Source of the DNA: DASXKD01 sp963734725
Lineage (GTDB): Bacteria; Actinomycetota; Actinomycetes; Streptosporangiales; Streptosporangiaceae
DNA length: 64,000 nt
Reading direction: 5' to 3'
Assembly (NCBI GenBank): GCA_963734725.1
Contig: CAVTIX010000021.1
Span: forward strand, 1 to 64,000
The first letter of the stretch is position 1, and each line of letters opens with the position of its first letter. Shown piece by piece: positions 1 through 8,491 of the stretch. The notes below the pieces were generated by a model that was not told the DNA's origin, searched no databases, and saw only the letters and a program-made list of their open reading frames with translations. Made by a program: the position numbers and the translations under genes.

Positions 1-71
1 AGCCGCCCGGTGGCCAGCACCGTCCAGGCCTCGTCCATCACCTCGATGTCGTGATGGTCCTTCACCATCAT
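1..71 (-). CDS. Possible partial CDS at the left edge
   Basis: On the minus strand an ATG at 71 opens a frame that reads through the window edge. The 23 visible residues (beginning MMVKDHHDIEVMDEAW) have a plausible protein composition, but there is no clear ribosome-binding site and the rest lies outside the window. I do not recognise a family. It could be the start of a gene or a chance frame. Confidence 0.25.
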   Translation of the reverse strand, partial: MMVKDHHDIEVMDEAWTVLATGR

Positions 72-449
72 CACCCACACACAGCCGCATCGCACCCTCC
101 CGCACACCACGCCCGATACCGTCAGCAGCCAGCGGGAGAACGATCAGCAGACTAATGAACAGTGCTCACGCCGCACCGGCGGGCACGACATCCCAGTAGC
201 GATCAACTCTCCCGGACACCGGCGGGGGCACGGTCTTCACTCAGCTTCCAAGGCCCAGTTGGGATGAGTGCTGACCCGCCAGGCGGCCACCAGTCAACGA
301 GCTCCCCGCAGCGAACCCGTTAACTCTCATTAAGTCGGGAGCCAGCCCCGGCAGGCGCCGGGCAACGTCTAGCGACGTGCAACCACAGCTGTCGCAGGCC
401 ATTACCCCGGCGAGCGATGCCCGGCCACGCCGGGCGACCGCCCGGGCCC
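72..449. other. Non-coding stretch before the tmRNA fragment
   Basis: No convincing gene is seen here. The 5' part of a tmRNA gene (a GGGGCTG acceptor strand about 370 bases upstream of the CCA end) was looked for and not found, so the tmRNA sequence that follows appears to be only a 3' fragment. Confidence 0.4.
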
Positions 450-450
450 T

Positions 451-498
451 AGTTTCGCATCGAGGGGGTCAGGGGTTCAAATCCCCTCAGCTCCACCA
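451..498 (+). ncRNA. ssrA: 3' end fragment of tmRNA (candidate attachment site)
   Basis: A T-arm (AGGGG, loop TTCAAAT, CCCCT at 471-487) is followed by acceptor strand CAGCTCC and encoded ACCA (488-498). CAGCTCCACCA is the usual 3' end of bacterial tmRNA. The matching 5' acceptor strand is absent within tRNA distance and I could not find it within tmRNA distance. Mobile elements often integrate into the 3' end of tmRNA and leave such a copy, so this is probably an att remnant. A divergent full tmRNA is less likely. Confidence 0.6.
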
Positions 499-542
499 GT
501 GAGGTCTTCACACTTCACCAGTGTGCATGCTCACATTTGGGT

Positions 543-657
543 CTGACATTCTGCTGTCAGCCTGGATGATCTTGCCGTGCGGGCTGCTGGGCTGTCGCGG
601 GGTTCGCAGGTCTTCACGTTTCGGTGAGGCCTATCTTCACGTTTAGGGCTGACATTC
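543..657. repeat. Short direct repeats beside the transposase remnant
   Basis: CTGACATTC occurs at 543-551 and 649-657, and TCTTCACGTTT at 611-621 and 634-644, with a related TCTTCACACTT just after the tmRNA fragment. They lie between the tmRNA fragment and the 3' end of the broken transposase, so they may be terminal or subterminal sequences of the older insertion sequence. Confidence 0.4.
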
Positions 658-841
658 CCGCTTGTTCATGGCTGGCTGCGGGCTGGTGCCACTGTCGTGT
701 GCGGCTGGTGTTCTGGTGACCGCGTTCTGTGTGCGAGGGCTGGTTCGGGGCATGCTGACGCTGTCGTGCTGCTGTGCTGGCAGGCGGCTCGCGTTCGTGG
801 CGGGCGCCGTTTCCGCGGGCGGCGGTGAGCGCCGGGTCCGG

Positions 842-1514
842 TTAGGGCGGCGCGGTGCGGCTGGCGAGGGTCTTGCGGCGGCGTTTGCGGGTTTCCGGGG
901 GAGCCCGGCGGTCGCCCGGCGGGGCGTTTTCTTCCTGCCGTGCGTTCCACGCGGTGAGGATCCGCTGGTTGCGGATGGCGAGCAGGCAGGTGACGGCGAG
1001 CATGGGGGGCGCCAGTCCCATCAGGCGGCGCCAGCCGCGGCTGATGTCGTTGCTGGCGGGGTCCTTGGCTGTGGCGAAGCCGCGTTCGGCGCCGGTGCGG
1101 CGGGCGTAGGACCGGCGGCGCGCGGCGGAGGGGTAGTCGTGTTTCTGCGCGGTCTTGGCCATCACGTCCGGGGGGACGGTGAGGGTGAGCTGTTCGCAGC
1201 AAGCCGGCGGGTGCTCGGGCGGGGTGAGGATCTCGGGCCGGTCTCGGTCCAGTCTCATCGGGGCGGGCCGGAGAGGGCAGCGGATCTTGCCCATGGCGGC
1301 GGGACACTGGACCCGGTGGTGCCCGTCGGCATCGTCGCGGGTGAGGCGGCCGAGCTTGTAGCGGGCGAGCTCGGCGGTCCTGGCCTCGTGCGCGGCGGCC
1401 TGGTCCCTGGCCACGGCGCGGGGCGGCGGGCCGAGTTCCAGCAGGGAGCGGGGCGTGGCTGGGCAGCGGAGGTTGCCATTGGCGATGATGGCGCCGTCGT
1501 GGGTGCCTTTGGGG
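842..1514 (-). pseudogene. Transposase (DDE type), 3' part, split by the IS4-like element
   Basis: Minus-strand frame ending at the TAA at 842. It encodes the C-terminal half of a DDE-type transposase of the IS1182/IS5-like kind, including the cysteine-containing stretch GHHRVQCPAAMGKIRCP and a later RRTGAERGFATAKD segment typical of the end of the catalytic core. The frame continues upstream to 1513, where it meets the 10-bp target duplication of the inserted IS. The same frame resumes beyond the IS at 3036. Its 5' end is missing. It was already an old or incomplete gene, or was further deleted after the IS inserted. Confidence 0.75.
1505..1514. repeat. Left target-site duplication of the IS4-like element
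   Basis: GCCTTTGGGG directly outside the left inverted repeat. The identical 10 bases are found at 3028-3037 outside the right inverted repeat. A 10-bp duplication fits the IS4 family. Confidence 0.9.
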
Positions 1515-3027
1515 CAAGGCCGTGAAGTTAGGGCTGTGGGGCTGGTGGCAAGGGGGTCTCGATCTGACGGTTGACCGGACGTATGAAGCGGAGCCCCGGT
1601 AGAACGGCTTGTCCGCCAAGACAGGCCGTCACCTCAGGAGCTCCGCTTGCCTGGTCAGTGTGTCATCACCCGCGAGATCGCGGTAGCCGAAGGTGTGTTT
1701 GCCCCGGGTCATCTGGGCGAGCTGACGCAGGTCGTGTCGTTCGAGATGGTCGATGCGGTCCTGGCCGGCTGCGGGGCCACCCAGCGGCGGCTGCGTAAGC
1801 TTCCTGCCCGGGTCGTGGTCTACCTGCTGCTGGCGGCCGCGTTGTTCGAGGAGTGCGGTTACCTGGCTGTGTGGGCCAGGCTGACCGCCTCGCTGAGTCC
1901 GTTGTCCCTGCCGGCGATCACCGCAACGGCGCTGTGGCACGCCCGTGCCCGGCTTGGGGTACGCCCGCTGCGTGCCCTGTTTGACTTGCTGGCCGGCCCG
2001 GCGGCTGCGATCCGCACCGCTGGGGCTCGCTGGGCCGGCCTGCTGGTGGTCGCGATCGATGGCACTTGCCTGGACGTCCCCGACGACCCGGTCACCCGGG
2101 CCCGGCTGGGCAAGGGCTCCAACCAGTACACCGCCGCCTCCGGCTATCCGCAGATCCAGCTGGTGGCGCTGGTGGCGTGCGGTACCCGGGCGGTCATCGA
2201 TGCCGTCTTCGGCCCGCGCAGCGGCGGCGAGATCGGCTACGGGCAGCGGCTGGCCTGCTCGCTGCGCCCTGGCATGATCGTCCTGCTGGACCGCGGCTTT
2301 GCCTCCAACGCCTTCCTGGAAACGGTGGCCGGCACCGGTGCCGCGCTGCTGGCCCGGCTGACCGCCAGCCGCAAGCCACCGGTCCTGCGCCGCCTGCCGG
2401 ACGGCTCGTTCCTGTCCCGGCTCGGCGCGCTGGAGGTCCGCATCATCGAGTGCGAGATCACCATCGCCACCGCGGCCGGACGGCACACCGGCATCTACCG
2501 GCTGGCCACCACGCTGCTCGATTCCCGCCAGCATCCCGCGTTCGAGTTGGTCAGGCTCTACCACGAACGCTGGGAAATCGAGTCCGCCTACTTCGCCTTG
2601 GAAAAGACCATGCTCGGCCGCCGCGTCCTGCGCTCGCGCACCATGCCCGGCATCGCCCAGGAGATCTACGCCCTGCTGACCGCCTACCAGGTGATCAGGA
2701 TCGCGATCAGCGACGCCAGCGCAGCCATCCCAGGCACCGACCCCGACCGGGCCAGCTTCAGCATCGCCCTCCAGGCTGCCCGCGACCAGATCATCCAGGC
2801 CGCCGGCGTGGTCGCTGAAACCGTCATCGACCTCGTCGGAGTCATCGGACGCGCCGTCCTGAGCCAGCCCATGCCCGCCCGCCGCCTGCGGGTCAGCCCC
2901 CGGGCCGTCAAGCGACCACTGTCCCGCTACGCCTACAAGAGCCTGCGAGTCGACCGCCGCACCTACAAAGCAACCATCAGCATCGACATCTTGACAGGCC
3001 AGCCCGGCCCGTAACTTCACGGCCTTG
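1515..3027 (+). mobile_element. Complete IS4-family insertion sequence, 1513 bp
   Basis: Bounded by perfect 16-bp inverted repeats (CAAGGCCGTGAAGTTA at 1515-1530 and its complement at 3012-3027) and by perfect 10-bp target duplications. It holds one transposase gene that almost fills the element. It sits inside an older transposase gene on the opposite strand. Perfect ends and an intact gene suggest a recent insertion and possible activity. Confidence 0.95.
1647..3014 (+). CDS. IS4-family transposase
   Basis: 455 residues. The DDE catalytic residues are visible in order: AIDGTCLDVPD (first Asp, about residue 135), LLDRGFAS (second Asp, about 215), and YHERWEIESAYFALEK (the Glu in the YREK-type motif of IS4 transposases, about 310). 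It cuts and joins the ends of its own element. The start shown is a TTG 117 bases inside the left end, and a later GTG is possible. The stop codon overlaps the right inverted repeat, as is common for compact IS elements. The gene appears intact. Confidence 0.9.
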   Translation: MPGQCVITREIAVAEGVFAPGHLGELTQVVSFEMVDAVLAGCGATQRRLRKLPARVVVYLLLAAALFEECGYLAVWARLTASLSPLSLPAITATALWHARARLGVRPLRALFDLLAGPAAAIRTAGARWAGLLVVAIDGTCLDVPDDPVTRARLGKGSNQYTAASGYPQIQLVALVACGTRAVIDAVFGPRSGGEIGYGQRLACSLRPGMIVLLDRGFASNAFLETVAGTGAALLARLTASRKPPVLRRLPDGSFLSRLGALEVRIIECEITIATAAGRHTGIYRLATTLLDSRQHPAFELVRLYHERWEIESAYFALEKTMLGRRVLRSRTMPGIAQEIYALLTAYQVIRIAISDASAAIPGTDPDRASFSIALQAARDQIIQAAGVVAETVIDLVGVIGRAVLSQPMPARRLRVSPRAVKRPLSRYAYKSLRVDRRTYKATISIDILTGQPGP

Positions 3028-3213
3028 GCCTTTGGGGCCGCGGTCGTGCGGGTGCAGGTCCTGGACCAGGGACGCGCCGGCGGCCCTGAGCGGGATCGCC
3101 CAGGCGTCCGCGTCGCGGTGCGCGTAGCCGGAATCGGCGAGGACATCACCAAGCGGGATGCCGGAAGCGGGTGGACCAATAGCCAGCCTCAGCAGGTGAG
3201 TGCGGCTGGGAAG
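3028..3213 (-). pseudogene. Transposase remnant, part upstream of the IS insertion
   Basis: Starts with the second copy of GCCTTTGGGG (3028-3037). On the minus strand the frame reads GDVLADSGYAHRDADAW and then joins in frame, across the target duplication, with the part that ends at 842. LADSGYAHRDADAW resembles the region around a catalytic Asp of DDE transposases. The frame is open only to about 3213, so the N-terminal half of the gene has been lost. Confidence 0.7.
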
Positions 3214-3355
3214 CCAGGCTCATGCTCGTGAGGGGAGGCGGTTCCCTTTCTTGCAGGCACTGTGGGCGGTTGGGCTATTTTCGGAAACCAGGCCAGGCAA
3301 GGCACATTGCAAGACCTGCATGCGGGAGTGCGGGTCATGGCGATCGGGGGTTTGG

Positions 3356-4339
3356 GTGCAGCTTCTTGTGATTGGCGGTACCCGGTTTGCGGGACGTGCC
3401 TTCGTGGAGCTGGCGGTGCGTCATGGCCATGACGTGGCTGTGTTCCACCGCTCGGTGTCGGAACCGGAAGACTTCCCCAGCGTTGAGCACCTGCACGGGG
3501 ACCGGGACGGCCAGCTTGGCCTGTTGCGGGGACGCAGCTGGGATGCGGTGCTCGACACCTGCGCCTATGTTCCCAGGGCGGTGCGGGACGCCTCAGCCGG
3601 CCTGCGGGATGCCGCCGGGCACTGCAGCCTGGTCTCCACATCGTCGGTGCACCCCGATGACATGCCCGCCGGGTCCACCGAGCAGGCTGCCATCCATAGG
3701 TCTCCATTCCCGCAGACCGAGATGGTCACGGCGCAGACGTACGGGCCGCTCAAGGTGGCATGCGAGCACGCGGCCACGACAGCGTTTCAAGACCGGTGCC
3801 TGATCATCCGTCCTGGCTACATTGTCGGGCCGCATGATCCAAGTGACCGGTTCACCTTCTACCTGCGGCGTGCGGCAGGCGGAGGCGAAATGGCCGCTCC
3901 GGGGCCACCGGATGCGCCGTTGCAGGTCATCGACGTCCGTGATCTTGCGGCCTTCATGCTGGGCCGGATCGAGGCCGCTGACGGCGGGGTATTCGGGGTG
4001 GTTGGGCCCGGTGAACCGATCGTCATGCGTGACGTGCTCGACACCGCCCGGGACGTGGCGGCGGCCGACACCACGTTCACCTGGGTCTCCGAGGAGTTTC
4101 TGGCCGCTGCGGGCGACCAGGCCCACGAGTGGTTTCCGATGTGGGAACCACAGTTCCCGGGGGCGCACACCTATGATGCCGCCAAGGCGGTAGCAGCCGG
4201 CCTTCGCTGCCGGCCCTTTGCCCAGACCGTTGCCGACACCCTGGCCTGGGACCAGCAGCGCGGGCAGCCAGATCTGCGCACCGGCCTGAGCGCAGAAACG
4301 GAAAGAGAACTCCTCGCCACTTGGCCCTCACGACGCTGA
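3356..4339 (+). CDS. NAD-dependent epimerase/SDR-like oxidoreductase
   Basis: 327 residues from a GTG at 3356, preceded by a GGGGG ribosome site about 6 bases away. The N-terminus gives the Rossmann nucleotide-binding motif LVIGGTRFAGRAFV. Later features are a Ser-rich STSSVHPDD stretch after the fourth strand, an AQTYGPLKVACE segment holding a YxxxK-like pair (Y-G-P-L-K), and RPGYIVGPHDPSDRF, typical of extended SDR proteins (atypical epimerases and isoflavone-reductase-like proteins). The substrate cannot be inferred. The frame is open further upstream, but that part overlaps the transposase remnant and does not look coding. Confidence 0.85.
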   Translation: MQLLVIGGTRFAGRAFVELAVRHGHDVAVFHRSVSEPEDFPSVEHLHGDRDGQLGLLRGRSWDAVLDTCAYVPRAVRDASAGLRDAAGHCSLVSTSSVHPDDMPAGSTEQAAIHRSPFPQTEMVTAQTYGPLKVACEHAATTAFQDRCLIIRPGYIVGPHDPSDRFTFYLRRAAGGGEMAAPGPPDAPLQVIDVRDLAAFMLGRIEAADGGVFGVVGPGEPIVMRDVLDTARDVAAADTTFTWVSEEFLAAAGDQAHEWFPMWEPQFPGAHTYDAAKAVAAGLRCRPFAQTVADTLAWDQQRGQPDLRTGLSAETERELLATWPSRR

Positions 4340-4889
4340 CCGCCCGCCCTCGCCGATCGTCACCGCGCCCGCACCGCGCGCATTGCCTGTGGTCCGAGAA
4401 TCTAAGTCTACCTACAGTAAGTAATTGTTTCTGGCTCTGACTTAGAGCCATTTCTAGTTGTAATCGCGATTCGGGCAGCTACGCAACTTTGAGAATCTGA
4501 GAGCATGTTGCCGAATCCAATCGTTCCTCCATGGAGAAGAAGTGGATATACCGCCAGCATGTGCCCGACCTCGACGGGTTCGGCGAGCAATTTCTGCGTC
4601 ATCTCTGGCTCGTCGGTCGCCGCCGGGCTGCTGGCGCCGCGCGCTGGCCGATTCCCGCGCACACGTGCCGCTCAGCGTTCATTGACTTCCCGTTCAATAA
4701 GATCATCGGCCGAACCGGCGCTTGACCTGCGTCCGGCCCGCACCGACCCGGAGCCGCCTGCCGGAGGTCTTGGCCTGCTGGTTGGTGCCATCACATAATC
4801 TCCACAGCCTCTGCGTCTGGCTTGCACGCCGGTGTGCCTCACTGTCGTGATGGCCGCCCGGCCAGCAGAGCCAAGGCGGGAGGGCAGAC
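4340..4889. other. Intergenic region of lower GC without a recognisable gene
   Basis: About 550 bases with lower GC than the surroundings. A terminator-like hairpin lies near its start. Several short open frames exist on both strands but none has codon bias, a recognisable motif and a ribosome site together. It may be the remains of transferred DNA. Confidence 0.5.
4432..4456 (+). terminator. Rho-independent-like terminator after the SDR gene
   Basis: TGGCTCT at 4432-4438 and AGAGCCA at 4444-4450 form a 7-bp stem with a 5-base loop, followed by TTTCTAGTT. It lies about 90 bases after the stop of the SDR-like gene and has no other obvious role. Confidence 0.5.
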
Positions 4890-5291
4890 ATGGCGGATTG
4901 GGACAAGGTTACACATATCTCGTTCTCGGCGCGAGATAAGGACCATTGCGCCGAATGGTTCACGCGAGTACTGGGATTCCGAGTATTCGACGAGATGGAG
5001 GGCGCTGATTGGCGGGGCGCTCTCCTTCTCCACGCCCGCTCGGTAACGGCGATCCAGTTCCAGCAGCATGATCAGAATCAAGGTGAGGAGTTTGACCCGC
5101 GCCGGACCGGATTGGACCATATCGGGTTCAAGGCCGGCAGTCCCGATGTCCTTAAGCAATGGAAGAAGCACTTCGAGGCGCTCAATATTGACTACACTCC
5201 GATTGCTGACCGCGACTATGGGTCAGGCCTCACATTCCGGGACCCTGGCGGGCGTCAGTTCGCGATGTTCTACCGCGCCGATCACCCGTAG
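4890..5291 (+). CDS. VOC (glyoxalase/dioxygenase fold) family protein
   Basis: 133 residues, starting at an ATG after GGCGGGAGGG. The N-terminal KVTHISFSARDKDHCAEWF and the later GLDHIGFKA give the two half-site histidines of the vicinal-oxygen-chelate fold. The last strand RQFAMFYRAD lacks the usual metal-binding Glu, so this may be a binding or non-glyoxalase member. Codon use is less GC-rich than its neighbours, which suggests transfer. It appears to stand alone. Confidence 0.85.
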   Translation: MADWDKVTHISFSARDKDHCAEWFTRVLGFRVFDEMEGADWRGALLLHARSVTAIQFQQHDQNQGEEFDPRRTGLDHIGFKAGSPDVLKQWKKHFEALNIDYTPIADRDYGSGLTFRDPGGRQFAMFYRADHP

Positions 5292-5660
5292 CAGGCGCAG
5301 CGCCGATCGGCCAGTTCTGCACGGACGAGATAGATCAGCTCGACCTCAGCCCAGTTCATGCATTAGGCGGGGTTGCGCCCACGGCCGCTGACCGCGATGC
5401 CCTGCCCCGCTGTCCACGCCCGGAGAGCAGCACCGCGCTCACAGCCCGCCGCAGACCGCGCAGCCCGGCGGCGCCGCAGTGATCGCGATTTCCCTTGCCC
5501 GCGTGCCGTCTGGCAGCTCTGCCCGGTGCGCCAGTGCCCATGATCGCCCGGTCGTAGCATTTGTTGCAAGGCTGGCGCGCGCGCCGTTCGTATTGAGGAT
5601 CAAGAACGCTGGGGCCAGAACGCGCGGCGGCGCGCTTTGGCCGGGCGTTGGAGGTGTTGG
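5292..5660. other. Intergenic region upstream of the amidohydrolase
   Basis: About 370 bases with no supported gene. It probably holds the promoter for the amidohydrolase set that follows, but I see no clear -35/-10 pair. Confidence 0.4.
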
Positions 5661-6800
5661 GTGGCCGGGTCGTCGTTGCTGCAGAGCATCCCGCTGATTG
5701 ATCACCATTGCCATGGCGTCACCTTCACGGAACTCGACGCTGCCAAGTTCGACGAGCTGGCCAGCGAGTCATCGGCGCCGGGCCGCCCGGGCCGGGTGCT
5801 CGCCGTTAGCCAGCTTGGCGTCGTTGTCCGGGCGGAGTGCGCGCCTGTGCTCGGCCTGCCCCGGCATTGCAGCGCGGAGGAGTATCAGGCCGGCCGGCTT
5901 GAGCTGGGCGCGGCCGAGGTGAACCGGCGCCTGCTGGCGGCAACTGGCATCAGCTGCTATTTCATCGACACCGGCTACCGCGGCGGTGAGCTGCTGACCC
6001 CGGAGCAGATGGCAGCGGTCTCGGGTCAGTCGGCCAGGGAGGTCGTCCGGCTGGAGGCGGCAGCCGAGCAACTTGCTCGCACTGACGTCAGCGCGGATGG
6101 CTTCGCTGCTGCCTACGCCAGCGCGCTTGCGAAGGCGGCCCAGCGGGCGGTCGGGCTCAAGTCCATCATGGCCTACCGCTTCGGCCTCGATTTCGATCCG
6201 GAACGGCCCGCCGCCCGCGATGTCACCCGCGCCGCGGGAAACTGGCTCCGCCGATGCGCGCAGGACGGACACGCCCGCCTTGACGACCCGGTCCTGCTCC
6301 GGCACGTTCTGTGGGCCGGGGTGGATCTGGGCCTGCCGCTGCAGTTCCACGTCGGGTTCGGCGACTCCGACATTGTGTTGCACCGCTGCGACCCGGCCCG
6401 GATGACCGGGTTCATCCAGGCGGTGCAGCCCCTGGGCACGCAGGTCATGCTGCTGCATTGCTACCCCTATCACCGGCAGGCGGGCTACCTGGCGCACGTG
6501 TACCCGCATGTGTGGTTCGATACTGGCTCGGCCGTCTCACACAGCGGCCTGGGCTCCTTGCAGCTGATCCGGGAGTCGCTGGAGGTTGCTCCGTTCGACA
6601 AGATGCTGTTCTCCACCGACGCGTTCGGGCTGGCGGAGCTATACCTGTGCGGCGCGCTGCTGTGGCGCCGCGGGCTGGCGCAGGTCATGGACGAGTGGCT
6701 CGCCCGGGACTGGCTGTCCTCCGCCGATGCCGAACGCTTTGCCACGATGGTGGCGCATGGCAACGCCCGCCGGGCTTACGGGCTGGGGGAGCACACGTGA
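5661..6800 (+). CDS. Amidohydrolase-family protein (FluG N-terminal-like)
   Basis: 379 residues from a GTG at 5661, chosen because GGAGG lies 6 bases upstream. A TTG 24 bases earlier is in frame but less likely. Metal-binding motifs of the amidohydrolase-2 fold are present: IDHHCHG near the N-terminus, LQFHVGFGD (about residue 215), LLHCYPYHR (about 260) and FSTDAFG (about 315, catalytic Asp). The domain resembles the hydrolase half of fungal FluG and related GS-linked proteins. It is followed by an M20 peptidase and an amino-acid permease in the same direction, suggesting breakdown of an acylated or gamma-glutamylated amine or amino acid. The substrate is inferred only. Confidence 0.85.
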   Translation: MAGSSLLQSIPLIDHHCHGVTFTELDAAKFDELASESSAPGRPGRVLAVSQLGVVVRAECAPVLGLPRHCSAEEYQAGRLELGAAEVNRRLLAATGISCYFIDTGYRGGELLTPEQMAAVSGQSAREVVRLEAAAEQLARTDVSADGFAAAYASALAKAAQRAVGLKSIMAYRFGLDFDPERPAARDVTRAAGNWLRRCAQDGHARLDDPVLLRHVLWAGVDLGLPLQFHVGFGDSDIVLHRCDPARMTGFIQAVQPLGTQVMLLHCYPYHRQAGYLAHVYPHVWFDTGSAVSHSGLGSLQLIRESLEVAPFDKMLFSTDAFGLAELYLCGALLWRRGLAQVMDEWLARDWLSSADAERFATMVAHGNARRAYGLGEHT

Positions 6801-6877
6801 GGGCTGCGGCGCCGGGCATGGGCGGGCACCGGTGACCGCCGCGCAGGGGCAGCCCGGCCGCCGCCGCTGCCGGTGCG

Positions 6878-8050
6878 GTGCTCACGGCGCTGCTGCAGGC
6901 GGCGGGCCAGGAGGCGCCAGCCGCGGTCGCTCTGCGCCGCGAGCTGCACGCCAGCCCCGAGCTGGGCGGCCACGAAACCAGGACCGCGAGCCGGGTCGCG
7001 GCCGCGCTCGGTGAACCGGGCGCCCCCACTGTCACCACGGGACGCCTTGTCCGCATCGGCGCTGCCAGCGGCCCATCGGTGGCCATCCGGGCCGAACTGG
7101 ACGCGTTGCCGCTCACTGAGCAGACGCCGGTCGCATGGGCATCGCGGAACGGCGCCAGCCACTCGTGCGGCCACGACGTCCACCTGGCGGCCCTCACCGT
7201 AGCGGGGCGGGCAGTGCGCCGCGTCGGCGGGCCGCTGCCGCTGGTGGCGGTGCTGCAACCACGGGAGGAGGGCTCCCCGAGCGGGGCCCTGGATCTGGTC
7301 GGCTCCCCGCAGCTCGAAGCTCAGGACGTCCGCGCTGTGATCGGCGTCCACGTGCACCCACACATCCCCTGCGGCCAGGTCAGCGTCGAGCCCGGCCCCG
7401 TGAACGCCGCCTACGACGAAGTCACCATCACCGTCCATGGCCGCGGCGGGCACGCCGCCTACCCGCACGTGACCCGAGACCCTGTCCTCGCGGCCGCGCA
7501 CGTGATCCTCGCCCTGCAGCACCTGATCAGCCGCCGCACCGACCCCATGCACCCTGCCGTGCTCACCATCGGAACGGTAGAGGCGGGCACGGCCGCGAAT
7601 GTCGTCCCCGAACAAGTCACCCTCACCGGCTCGTTGCGGACCTTCGAGCCTGCCGACCGGGCATCGCTGTGGTCCGCGGTTAGCGCCACCGCAGGTGCCA
7701 CCGCCGAGGCGTACGAGTGCACCGCGCAGGCAACCTTCACGCACGGCGAACCGGTACTGGACAACGATCCCGCCCTTGCCGCGGCCGCGGCTGCCTGCCT
7801 GGCCCAAGCCGGGCTCGGCGTAGCGGAGCCGCTGCGTTCCTGTGGGTCTGACGACTTCGCGTACTACTGCACCAGATACCCCTCACTGATGATGTTCGCC
7901 GGCGTCGGGCAGCCGGGCACACACGACGCCCCAGGCCTGCACCATCCGGCGTTCTTGCCCCCGGAGGAGGCGGTCGAAGACGTGGCCCGGGCCATGCTGG
8001 CCGGCGACATGGCGGCCTGCTCGGTCGTGCTGCCGGACGCCACCGCCTAA
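6878..8050 (+). CDS. M20-family amidohydrolase/peptidase
   Basis: 390 residues from a GTG at 6878, the first start after an in-frame TGA at 6833. Features of the M20D (hippurate hydrolase/N-acyl-amino-acid amidohydrolase) group are clear: LRRELHASPELGGHE at the N-terminus, SCGHDVHLAAL (Cys/His metal site, about 92), the EEGSPSGA Glu (about 130), HVHPHIPCG (about 155), the lid-domain GRGGHAAYPH, and the C-terminal LHHPAFLPPEEA His. It probably hydrolyses N-acyl or amide bonds of amino-acid derivatives in the cytoplasm. It lies 77 bases after the amidohydrolase gene and is probably co-transcribed with it. Confidence 0.9.
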   Translation: MLTALLQAAGQEAPAAVALRRELHASPELGGHETRTASRVAAALGEPGAPTVTTGRLVRIGAASGPSVAIRAELDALPLTEQTPVAWASRNGASHSCGHDVHLAALTVAGRAVRRVGGPLPLVAVLQPREEGSPSGALDLVGSPQLEAQDVRAVIGVHVHPHIPCGQVSVEPGPVNAAYDEVTITVHGRGGHAAYPHVTRDPVLAAAHVILALQHLISRRTDPMHPAVLTIGTVEAGTAANVVPEQVTLTGSLRTFEPADRASLWSAVSATAGATAEAYECTAQATFTHGEPVLDNDPALAAAAAACLAQAGLGVAEPLRSCGSDDFAYYCTRYPSLMMFAGVGQPGTHDAPGLHHPAFLPPEEAVEDVARAMLAGDMAACSVVLPDATA

Positions 8051-8491
8051 GACCGCCGGGCACAGCGTTGTTCCGCCGGTGGTAAAGCTGCTCCCTGCCC
8101 CTTGACGGTGACATTTCCCAGCCAGCAGGCGCCCGGCCCTCCCCGGGACCGAAGATGCCCGGTCAAGCAGCCCTTCCCGTCGGCAGTACACCTTGGACGG
8201 GAAGGAGGAGCCGTTGAAGGCAGGGTTGATATCGGGCATAGGACGTCACCCAACAGGCGGCTGGGCGGCGCTGTGGCCACGTTCTCGTCCTGCGGCCCGG
8301 AGAACACCGACTCCTGGCTTCTGACCTGCAACGCGGCTATGGCGCGCCGCTCGGTTAGGTGGCAAGATCAACGTAGACACGGGCACGTGTCCGTACCTGT
8401 GACCCGCCGTTGAGCCTCGCACCTGGCGCCGCATGACGGCGGGCCCGGGCCAGGATGAGCACACCGCCAGCGGTGCTCATGGAGGTGTTCC
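8051..8491. other. Intergenic region upstream of the permease
   Basis: About 440 bases without a convincing gene. It contains the palindrome at 8379-8394 listed separately. Confidence 0.4.
8379..8394. promoter_or_regulatory. Palindrome ACGGGCACGTGTCCGT, candidate operator
   Basis: Fifteen-of-sixteen-symmetry palindrome centred on CACGTG (7 of 8 base pairs), about 98 bases upstream of the permease ATG. Position and symmetry fit a repressor or activator site. No cognate regulator is seen next to it. Confidence 0.3.

Noticed and set aside
451..498. Complete tRNA or complete tmRNA
   Set aside because: The 5' acceptor strand GGAGCTG/GGGGCTG is absent at tRNA distance and not found at tmRNA distance.
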